Below are positions 57,036 to 64,000 of a DNA stretch of 64,000 nt, in pieces. Position 1 is the first letter of the stretch. Every line of letters starts with the position of its first letter. Source of the DNA: Deltaproteobacteria bacterium (GTDB lineage: Bacteria > Desulfobacterota > DSM-4660 > Desulfatiglandales > Desulfatiglandaceae). Both the position numbers and the translations under genes were made by a program. The notes beneath the pieces are model-generated. The model was not told the DNA's origin and searched no databases. It saw only the letters and a list, made by a program, of their open reading frames with translations. The stretch covers positions 1 through 64,000 of the forward strand of contig JAFDDR010000006.1 in NCBI GenBank assembly GCA_019310785.1, given 5' to 3'.

Positions 57036-58292
57036 TCAGGCACGGGAAATTACCCTCTTCTCTCTTGTTGAATCCCGGGTAGTTAAATAGAGCCCTGCAC
57101 TCACAAACAACGCTACAGAACATATCAAAAATGCAGCGGAATATGCTTCTCCGTTTTGTGTCAGATCCCCGCTTATCTGTTTTATGACGCCTCCGAGTCC
57201 ATGTATAAAGACCCCCGCGCCTAACATGGTGAAAAAATTAATGCCGGCCATTGCCGTCCCCGACATCTCCTCGGGCATAAGCTCTTTGATGTGCGCATAA
57301 CTGATCTGGTTGAAGGAGGCGAAAAAACCAAGTACAAAAAAGAGAGCCCCTAACAAGGGGAGGTAGAACGTTCCTTGCCACTTAGACAGCACAAATACTG
57401 TTAGAGCGGTGATGCATGAGGCTAAGATGACTATGCTTTTCCTCGATCTGAAAACACGGTCCGAGAGCATACCGCCCGTTGGAGAACCTAAAATGAATGC
57501 AATGCTGATCATGAGGAGAAGATTGCCCGCTGTTACATGGGAGAGTCCAAGGTATTCCATGAGAAAGGGGCCGGCCCAGAGCGCCTGAATAGAGGCAAAC
57601 GATCCGTAGCGAAGAAAAATGCTAAAGGAAATAGCCCAGAAACTCCAGCTTGAAAAAAGCCTTTTTATGGATACTGTCAAGGGAAGCGAGTTTGCTCGAT
57701 CCGGGGATCTTACGATGGGGGTTTGCTTGCCGGAGGGTCTGTCCTGAACAAAAAGGAACAGACATATGATCAGCAGGAAATTGAGACCGGCAAGGGCGTA
57801 AAAGGAGCCTCTCCATCCCAGGGATTGCACCATCAGGGCCAGTGGTGTCGTGGCGGCAAGGCTTCCCAAAGTTCCTAATGCCAGGACCAAACCGGAGAGG
57901 GATGCGAATTTTTTCGGCTCGAACCAATAGGTCAGGAGTTTTAAGGTGCCCATGAAGTTGGCCGCCATACCCACTCCAAGGAGCGCCCGGCCCATAACGC
58001 CGCCCGCAAGGCTGGCAGTGCCGGCAAAGATCAATGTTCCGCATACCCCGATGACATTGAGAAACAGCATCGTGGTTTTTGCACCGACGCGATCCAGGAT
58101 GGGCCCAAGGGGCAACTGAATCAGGGCAAAGGCATAAAAGAAGGCTGCACCCAAAAGACCCAGATCATTAGGTTCCAGGTTAAGATCCCTACTTAGGTCG
58201 GGGGCAATAATGGCATTTGATGCCCTGTAAAAAAGGGAGATAAGAAAAAGAGATGTGCAAACCGCAAATAGTGTCCATGGCCGTGATTTCAT
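57036..58292 (-). CDS. Major facilitator superfamily transporter
   Basis: 418 aa, 12-TM pattern; LFYRASNAIIAPDLSRDLNLEPNDLGLLGAAFFYAFALIQLPLGPILDRVG. Confidence 0.9.
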   Translation of the reverse strand: MKSRPWTLFAVCTSLFLISLFYRASNAIIAPDLSRDLNLEPNDLGLLGAAFFYAFALIQLPLGPILDRVGAKTTMLFLNVIGVCGTLIFAGTASLAGGVMGRALLGVGMAANFMGTLKLLTYWFEPKKFASLSGLVLALGTLGSLAATTPLALMVQSLGWRGSFYALAGLNFLLIICLFLFVQDRPSGKQTPIVRSPDRANSLPLTVSIKRLFSSWSFWAISFSIFLRYGSFASIQALWAGPFLMEYLGLSHVTAGNLLLMISIAFILGSPTGGMLSDRVFRSRKSIVILASCITALTVFVLSKWQGTFYLPLLGALFFVLGFFASFNQISYAHIKELMPEEMSGTAMAGINFFTMLGAGVFIHGLGGVIKQISGDLTQNGEAYSAAFLICSVALFVSAGLYLTTRDSTREKRVISRA

Positions 58293-58330
58293 AACGCGGT
58301 CTTATAGCAGGCTCGCCGGAAAATAACCAC

Positions 58331-59530
58331 CTAATACCTAAACATGCCGTTTTCATAAACCACCGTCTTTTTGCCGTTATTTAGATAGGCGGTGACGGTT
58401 TTTTTCTCGGTATTTACCAGGTCCCAGTGGAGGGCTGAATCGTTAAATCCTAATTTTCTTTTCCTCTCTTTGGTAAGCCTTGCCGGGTCTCCCTCAAAGG
58501 TGTCGGCATATGAGTCCCCTGCGGCGAGGTGACAATTCCCGTAACGGCCTCCGTAATTTTCATCATACAGGGTATTGGCCATGAACCTGTTTATGCGGGA
58601 AAAGCGTTTATCGGTCAGGGAAAACTCCCCTACCCTGCTGGCCCCCTTGTCCATGGCAAGCTGTTTGACGACAAAATCCCTTCCTTTTTTGGCCTTTATC
58701 TCAACTACGGAGCCTTTCTTGAAAACAAGCCTGACTCCTTCCACATAATTTCCGCTTCGAAAAGACGGCTGGTTTGCATAATACACACCTTCCGTTCCCC
58801 GCCAGTCCGGGGAGAGAAAGATCTCGAAACTGGGGATGTTATGGCCCGAGATCCCTATCCATTTTCGTTGTTTTCCGGGCACAACCTTCAGATCCATGCT
58901 TTCAGATTCAATATGAAAGTATCTAACCTCCATGCTGTTCATCCACTTCTTTACGGCCATGGCATCTTTGTAAATGGTCTTCCATGCACGAACCGGATCG
59001 ACCTTGTCCAAATAACATGCCTTGATGACCTGGTTGGTATATTCCTTCTCTGAGAGCTTTGCCTGTTTAGCTAATTCCATGGTAGGCAGGGTGCAGAGGG
59101 TCCATCCGAACATTCTGCTGTTTTCCCGTTTCTGGAGGATCTCCCGCAACGGCTTGCTGGCCACGGCAGCTTTTCCGATTCTCTTTGGATCAATGTCGCT
59201 CAGATGGGTGAGCGATTCCGGGGCTCGCAGATAGATATTCCCATTAAGACTGTTGAGAAGTTCTTTTTGTCCCGGCGCTATAAAGACTAACTGCCTGTTA
59301 TTCGATTTCCCGTAAAAGTTGTGTTCCATAACAGGTGTCAAACCCTGGCGAAGGACCGGGTGCATTCCCATGTCCAGGAGTTTACCCTGAAGGGTTTCCG
59401 CAAGTTTAACAGCCGCCGGGTCAAAACGGACCAATATAATGTCATTCCTCTTAAACCTGCCCTTTCTTGCGGTTTTCAATCCCCATAAAAGCACATCCGA
59501 ATATTTTTCCAACTGTCTCTTTGTCAGCAT
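58331..59530 (-). CDS. M29-like aminopeptidase
   Basis: NIPSFEIFLSPDWRGTEGVYYANQPSFRSGNYVEGVRLVFKKGSVVEIKAKKG; GNCHLAAGDSY; ALHWDLV. Confidence 0.85.
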   Translation of the reverse strand: MLTKRQLEKYSDVLLWGLKTARKGRFKRNDIILVRFDPAAVKLAETLQGKLLDMGMHPVLRQGLTPVMEHNFYGKSNNRQLVFIAPGQKELLNSLNGNIYLRAPESLTHLSDIDPKRIGKAAVASKPLREILQKRENSRMFGWTLCTLPTMELAKQAKLSEKEYTNQVIKACYLDKVDPVRAWKTIYKDAMAVKKWMNSMEVRYFHIESESMDLKVVPGKQRKWIGISGHNIPSFEIFLSPDWRGTEGVYYANQPSFRSGNYVEGVRLVFKKGSVVEIKAKKGRDFVVKQLAMDKGASRVGEFSLTDKRFSRINRFMANTLYDENYGGRYGNCHLAAGDSYADTFEGDPARLTKERKRKLGFNDSALHWDLVNTEKKTVTAYLNNGKKTVVYENGMFRY

Positions 59531-59573
59531 TATTGTACCTCCATGTTCTTTTTATGTACATTCTTTCTCACAG

Positions 59574-59629
59574 CGTAGCGCAGGGCTTTAGCCCTGCATC
59601 AAAATGGCAGAGCTAAAGCTCTACGCTAC
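59574..59629. repeat. Palindromic intergenic element GTAGCGCAGGGCTTTAGCCCTGC-N8-GGCAGAGCTAAAGCTCTACGCTAC
   Basis: Imperfect inverted arms of about 23 nt; each arm is itself partly self-complementary. Confidence 0.8.
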
Positions 59630-59638
59630 AAAAAAAGG

Positions 59639-60202
59639 CTATGTGCCGTCGTAGGGTGGGCCACTTGACGAAGTTTCCAGCATGGCCTGTCTCAGTTCTT
59701 TCTTGGGAATCTGGGAACGAACCTTGCCATTTATTAAAAACCCGAGACCCAGAACACGGTCCTTCCCTTGGACAAGAATCACATAACCCGTATCCAGATC
59801 CATGTCCACAGGAAGTTCTTCTCCGGCCACAAGCCTTGTCAGTTGTTGATCGTCAATCTCAATCCTTGCCTTTGTCGCGGCCTGCCCGAAAACCTGGATC
59901 AAACGTGTCGTGGGTTTTACAAATACGCTGATCTTTTGAAAGGCCCTCAAACCCACTTTTGAGACCTTGAGTTGTGATGCGGACATGACCTCCAAAACCG
60001 CATTGTTTATGAGTTGCCAGCTACCCTTTCGCTTGAACAACAGGTAGTTATCAAACATTTTTTCGGGAATTCCAAAACGGTCTTCCATGTATGAAAAAAT
60101 GCGCCGCCGGTCAGTTTCTTCTGCCAATTCGGGCCATGAAGAATCCCACTGAATCGATTCTGTGGGGATAGAACCTGGCAGTCCTTTCAAGTTGTTTGTC
60201 AT
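59639..60202 (-). CDS. PUA-like RNA-binding domain protein associated with the NOP/RsmB-type methyltransferase
   Basis: RIFSYMEDRFGIPEKMFDNYLLFKRKGSWQLINNA...GYVILVQGKDRVLGLGFLINGKVRSQIPK; start uncertain because ORF overlaps the upstream gene by 92 nt. Confidence 0.65.
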   Translation of the reverse strand: MTNNLKGLPGSIPTESIQWDSSWPELAEETDRRRIFSYMEDRFGIPEKMFDNYLLFKRKGSWQLINNAVLEVMSASQLKVSKVGLRAFQKISVFVKPTTRLIQVFGQAATKARIEIDDQQLTRLVAGEELPVDMDLDTGYVILVQGKDRVLGLGFLINGKVRSQIPKKELRQAMLETSSSGPPYDGT

Positions 60203-61016
60203 AGTTTTTATTTCCCCATTTGATTAGTCCCGGATCGTAATCCAGGCCCACATGAATGGGAAGCAGCTTTGCGTCCCGGTTATCCAATAAAAGATTGACC
60301 ACTGATTCGTTTTCTTCGGGGTTGTACGTGCACGTTGAATACAGCATCTCACCGTTCTTTTTCAGGAGATCAAACCCACGGAGCATAATCTTTTTCTGCA
60401 GGTCGGAAAGCTTTGCCTTTGTGCCGGTTTCCCGGTATGTAAAATCTTTTTTCGTCTGCCTGAACCTCCCCTCTCCCGAACATGGAACATCGGCCAAAAT
60501 ATAGTCAAACCGGTGTTTCATGGGGAATTCCTGGGCCTGGTACCCGGTGATAACTGCGTTAAGGACCCCCAACCTTTCAAGGGTGTGCCCCAAGGGGATT
60601 TGTCGTTTAGGGTAGAGTTCATTTGCAACAATAAACCCCGTGTTATGCATCAATTCGGCTAAATGTGAGGTCTTTCCGCCGGGAGAAGCGCACATGTCAA
60701 GCACGTAGGCCCCTTGTTCGGGCCCAAGGGCTATGGATGCAAGACAGGATGTGAGGGCCTGAGGATGAATATGGCCCAGAAAATATTCCAAGAGATTTCC
60801 GGAAGAATTCAATTCCGGAGCAAGATACAGGGAGTTATTCTTTCCGGTCGCGCTTTTAAGGTGAATCCCTTTAGCCTCTAAAGAGTCCACCACCAAAACC
60901 GGCTCTGCTTTTATTAGGTTGACCCTGAGGTGGGTGGGAAAGGGATTGTGTAGACTTTCCTGGAAAAGGGAGAAGTCGGGGATGATCTCTTGGTACCGTT
61001 CAAAAATGGGTTTCAT
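60111..61016 (-). CDS. RsmB/NOP (RsmF-like) family RNA m5C methyltransferase
   Basis: VLDMCASPGGKTSHLAELM; DVPCSGEGRFRQTKKDF; MLYSTCTYNPEENESVV. Confidence 0.92.
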   Translation of the reverse strand: MKPIFERYQEIIPDFSLFQESLHNPFPTHLRVNLIKAEPVLVVDSLEAKGIHLKSATGKNNSLYLAPELNSSGNLLEYFLGHIHPQALTSCLASIALGPEQGAYVLDMCASPGGKTSHLAELMHNTGFIVANELYPKRQIPLGHTLERLGVLNAVITGYQAQEFPMKHRFDYILADVPCSGEGRFRQTKKDFTYRETGTKAKLSDLQKKIMLRGFDLLKKNGEMLYSTCTYNPEENESVVNLLLDNRDAKLLPIHVGLDYDPGLIKWGNKNYDKQLERTARFYPHRIDSVGFFMARIGRRN

Positions 61017-61063
61017 GTTTTACAGTGATCAACGTAGCACATGGATGAAGATATAAATAATGG

Positions 61064-62206
61064 TTATTTTCCAATAACATGGTTTGCAATGACTATTCTC
61101 TGGATCTCGGAAGTGCCTTCATAGATGGTGAAGACCCTTGCGTCACGGTAGTATCTTTCCACGGGAAATTCCTTGATATAGCCGTACCCGCCGTGAATCT
61201 GAAGGGCCTGGTAGGCCACCTTGTTGGCCATTTCAGAGGCAAAGACCTTTGCCATGGATGCGGCCGCTGAAAAATTCTCTTCCCTGTCCCTCATGGCAGC
61301 GGCATTAAAGGTCAGCAGCCTGGCCGCCTCGATCTGGGTGGCCATGTCCGCGATCATCCAGCGTATCCCCTGGAACTGGGAAATGGGTTTATTGAACTGG
61401 ACCCTTTCTTTTGCATAGCTTACTGCTGCGTCCAAACAGGCCTGTGCCAGACCCACGGACTGGGATGCAATTCCGATCCGCCCGCCGTCGAGTGAGACCA
61501 TGGCAATCTTAAACCCGTCCCCTTCCTCGCCCAAAAGATTTTCTGCGGGTACACGGCAGTCCTCGAAAATCAATTCTACCGTATCAGAGCCCCTAAGGCC
61601 CATTTTATCCTCCTCTTTCCCGACAGAAAAGCCGGGGGTTCCTTTTTCCACAATAAAGGCACTAATGCCTCGATGTTTTTTCTCCTTGTCCGTATAGGCG
61701 GTCACAACCGTAACATCCGAATTCTTTCCGGTTGTAATGAACATCTTGGTCCCGTTGATTACATAACTGTCCCCGTCTCTGACCGCTTTTGCCTTCTGCC
61801 CTGCCGGATTTGAACCGGCGCCGGGTTCTGTTACGGCAAAAGACCCGATCTTCTCCCCTGCGGCCAATGGCTTTAAATAGGTTTCTTTCAGATAGTCTGA
61901 ACCGAAAAGGTATATGGGACCGCAGGCCACCGAGTTGTGGACCGACATTACCACTGCCGTAGAAGCGCATGCATAGGCAACTTCCTGCAGCGCTGCGGAA
62001 TAGCTCACCGTATCCGCTCCCACGCCATTGTATTCGGCCGGGACGTTCATGCCCATAAGTCCCAGTTCACCCATCTTTCTGATATTTTCCCCTGGGAATT
62101 CCTTTGTCTTATCCCTCTCTGCGGCGGTAGGCAAAAGGACCTCACGGGCAAATTCCCTTACCATTGCCCGAATCATTCTTTGTTCTTCAGTCAATTCATA
62201 GGCCAT
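61064..62206 (-). CDS. Acyl-CoA dehydrogenase
   Basis: 380 aa; FAVTEPGAGSNPAGQKAKAV, QIHGGYGYIKEFPVERYYRDARVFTIYEGTSEIQRIVIA. Confidence 0.95.
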   Translation of the reverse strand: MAYELTEEQRMIRAMVREFAREVLLPTAAERDKTKEFPGENIRKMGELGLMGMNVPAEYNGVGADTVSYSAALQEVAYACASTAVVMSVHNSVACGPIYLFGSDYLKETYLKPLAAGEKIGSFAVTEPGAGSNPAGQKAKAVRDGDSYVINGTKMFITTGKNSDVTVVTAYTDKEKKHRGISAFIVEKGTPGFSVGKEEDKMGLRGSDTVELIFEDCRVPAENLLGEEGDGFKIAMVSLDGGRIGIASQSVGLAQACLDAAVSYAKERVQFNKPISQFQGIRWMIADMATQIEAARLLTFNAAAMRDREENFSAAASMAKVFASEMANKVAYQALQIHGGYGYIKEFPVERYYRDARVFTIYEGTSEIQRIVIANHVIGK

Positions 62207-62258
62207 TGATACACCTCAGCGTCTTGTAACTCTTTGATATTATTATTTTTTATATCAC

Positions 62259-62807
62259 CTATGGCGTATATAGCACAACCAGCAATTCGGCCTTTTCTGA
62301 GCTTATGTTTCTGAGCTTATGGGTAATGGAGGAATTGAAATGCAGGCTTTCGCCGGGTCCGAGAATATTCTTGTTGTCACCGACCATGACCTCTACTTTC
62401 CCCTTGAGTACATACTGGAATTCTTCACCTAAGTGCTGGTAACTAACCCCTTTGTGATCCGACTTGGGATCAATGGTGATCTTGAAGGCCTTTAGGTGTT
62501 TATGCCTGGCCTCAGGTGTAAGGATGGCATATGTATAGTCCTCGGTTCTCTTTTGATAATCGTCTTTGGTCTTCTTTCCTGCCTTCTTCTTCTCCTCTTT
62601 TAGGAGGATGCTCGAATCTATTTCAAGTGCCCTTGAGAGCTGGAGAATAACAGAGACCGGCGGGGTCACCTCTCCCTTTTCCACCTCGGAGATATATTGT
62701 GTGGTCATGCCTGTCTCATTGGCAAGATTCTTGAGGGTCAGCTTTTTATCTCTCCTCATTTTTAATAGTTTCTTACCTATGGGCTGGGTCTTTTTTTTAG
62801 CTGCCAT
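62259..62807 (-). CDS. XRE-family HTH regulator with C-terminal cupin domain
   Basis: GKKLLKMRRDKKLTLKNLANETGMTTQYISEVEKGEVTPPVSVILQLSRAL; GVSYQHLGEEFQYVLKGKVEVMVGDNKNILGPGESLHFNSSITHKLRN. Confidence 0.92.
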   Translation of the reverse strand: MAAKKKTQPIGKKLLKMRRDKKLTLKNLANETGMTTQYISEVEKGEVTPPVSVILQLSRALEIDSSILLKEEKKKAGKKTKDDYQKRTEDYTYAILTPEARHKHLKAFKITIDPKSDHKGVSYQHLGEEFQYVLKGKVEVMVGDNKNILGPGESLHFNSSITHKLRNISSEKAELLVVLYTP

Positions 62808-62962
62808 GAGTACCTCCTATCTATAGAATTCGCTATGGATTTGTGTAAAATAGCACCTGGCGTTCTGCAGGACTGGATGAATTAGGCATTTGGTTTAAAA
62901 TCAAACCTGCCTTTCATCAACTAACCTTGAACTCTGAACACCTGAACGTTGAACCTGACCAG

Positions 62963-63181
62963 TTACGTCTTTTTATACATACGCACCATGCGGTAGACAA
63001 AACCAATTAAAAGAGTAGCGCTTATCAGGATGATCAAATTTGAAGAGAAAAAGGTCATGATGAAGTAAAATGGGTCTTTCAGTTGGTAGGCCGCCATCAG
63101 AAGTTGAATTCCGAAAACAAGGAAAAAACAACCCATCAGCGTGAGAAGTACCTGTCGTATCCACCAAAAAATACCCGACAT
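62963..63181 (-). CDS. Small (72 aa) two-TM membrane protein
   Basis: MSGIFWWIRQVLLTLMGCFFLVFGIQLLMAAYQLKDPFYFIMTFFSSNLIILISATLLIGFVYRMVRMYKKT; between XRE-cupin and MeaB genes. Confidence 0.6.
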   Translation of the reverse strand: MSGIFWWIRQVLLTLMGCFFLVFGIQLLMAAYQLKDPFYFIMTFFSSNLIILISATLLIGFVYRMVRMYKKT

Positions 63182-63247
63182 ATTTCCTCAACCGACCCCT
63201 TTTCAGAGGCCTTTGCAGGTCATGACAGGAGGGGAAATGAGAATCAT

Positions 63248-64000
63248 TTAGCCGTTAGAAACGCCTATTGCAGGGAGCACCAAGTTGTCACAGGCAGTAT
63301 AGGGGTCTGTCTTTCCCTCCACTATAGACTCTACGGCCCGGTCAAACTCACCGGTTTCGGTGATTTTGTCTAACACTTCCTCGATAAGCCGGCTCTTTAT
63401 CATATCCCCCAATTCCTGGCGCACCTTGTCCTCTCTTCTCCTGACCTGCCGTTCACCGCTAAACTCGGTGAGGTACATGTTATGCTTATCGATTTCTTCC
63501 AAAAGCTCTTTAACACCTATGTCAAAGACGGCCTGGGCTTTAAGAATTGGTGGTTTCCAGCTACCTTCTTCATATTTCTTTTGATCCATTTCGATCATTA
63601 ATCTCAAATCACTGAAGGTCTTGTCCGTGCCTTCCCTATCCGCTTTGTTAATCAGGAAAATATCGCCTATCTCAAGAATTCCTGCCTTTATGGCCTGGAT
63701 ATCATCACCCATTCCCGGGATTACCGTGATGACAGTGGTGTGAGCGCTTTTTACCACGTCCACTTCATCCTGGCCGACACCGACAGTCTCCACGATTATA
63801 TAATCTTTGCCCATCGCATCTAAGACATCAATAGCGCTCCGGGTTGACTGGGTCAGACCGCCGAAATGGCCGCGAGTAGCAAGAGACCGGATAAAGACCC
63901 CTTCGTCCAGACTGTGTCGCTGCATCCTGACTCGATCCCCCAATATTGCGCCACCACTGAAGGGGCTTGTCGGGTCAACGGCAAGGACGCCCACGGTTTT
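63248..64000 (-). CDS. meaB: Methylmalonyl-CoA mutase-associated GTPase MeaB (truncated by window edge)
   Basis: VGVLAVDPTSPFSGGAILGDRVRMQRHSLDEGVFIRSLATRGHFGGLT; IVETVGVGQDEVDV; frame stays open to the window end. Confidence 0.92.
   Translation of the reverse strand, partial: KTVGVLAVDPTSPFSGGAILGDRVRMQRHSLDEGVFIRSLATRGHFGGLTQSTRSAIDVLDAMGKDYIIVETVGVGQDEVDVVKSAHTTVITVIPGMGDDIQAIKAGILEIGDIFLINKADREGTDKTFSDLRLMIEMDQKKYEEGSWKPPILKAQAVFDIGVKELLEEIDKHNMYLTEFSGERQVRRREDKVRQELGDMIKSRLIEEVLDKITETGEFDRAVESIVEGKTDPYTACDNLVLPAIGVSNG

Noticed and set aside
1-64000. CRISPR arrays, rRNA/tRNA genes, prophage and intact IS elements
   Set aside because: No regularly spaced repeats with unique spacers, no rRNA/tRNA signatures and no transposase, integrase or phage structural frames were seen; repeats here are palindromic and dispersed.

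Overview
This 64 kb window is bacterial chromosome with protein families typical of Desulfobacterota/deltaproteobacteria (taxonomy is inferred from gene content only). It is dense in protein-coding genes. I saw no rRNA, no tRNA, no CRISPR array, and no intact transposase or prophage. Main content: a truncated SPL-like radical SAM gene with a ParB-like gene; two complete Liv-type (branched-chain amino-acid family) ABC operons, the second next to an acyl-CoA ligase; a TRAP transporter operon with a TatT-like TPR lipoprotein; a VWA-TM-FHA protein; three RCK/TrkA-type proteins, two of them with channel domains; an SLC13/NhaD-like permease with an N-terminal extracytoplasmic domain; a split RecQ gene; a DUF1538 membrane protein translationally coupled to a triple PII-like protein; an intact VapBC-type pair and a decayed toxin-antitoxin remnant; PNP and amidohydrolase purine-salvage genes; an ATP-grasp/class A PBP/lipoprotein operon; and an acyl-CoA dehydrogenase/XRE-cupin/MeaB region. 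The observations most worth a second look are: (1) the K+ channel-DUF1538-PII-like cluster; (2) that K+ channel's in-frame loss of the segment after its selectivity filter; (3) two genes (sixA, recQ) each broken by what looks like one extra A in a long A run; (4) a four-copy dispersed palindromic repeat family with other repeats nested inside it; (5) small genes absent from the ORF track (a 28-aa membrane peptide and a 53-aa Pmp3/YqaE protein). Family assignments rest on motif recognition by eye; no database search was run.
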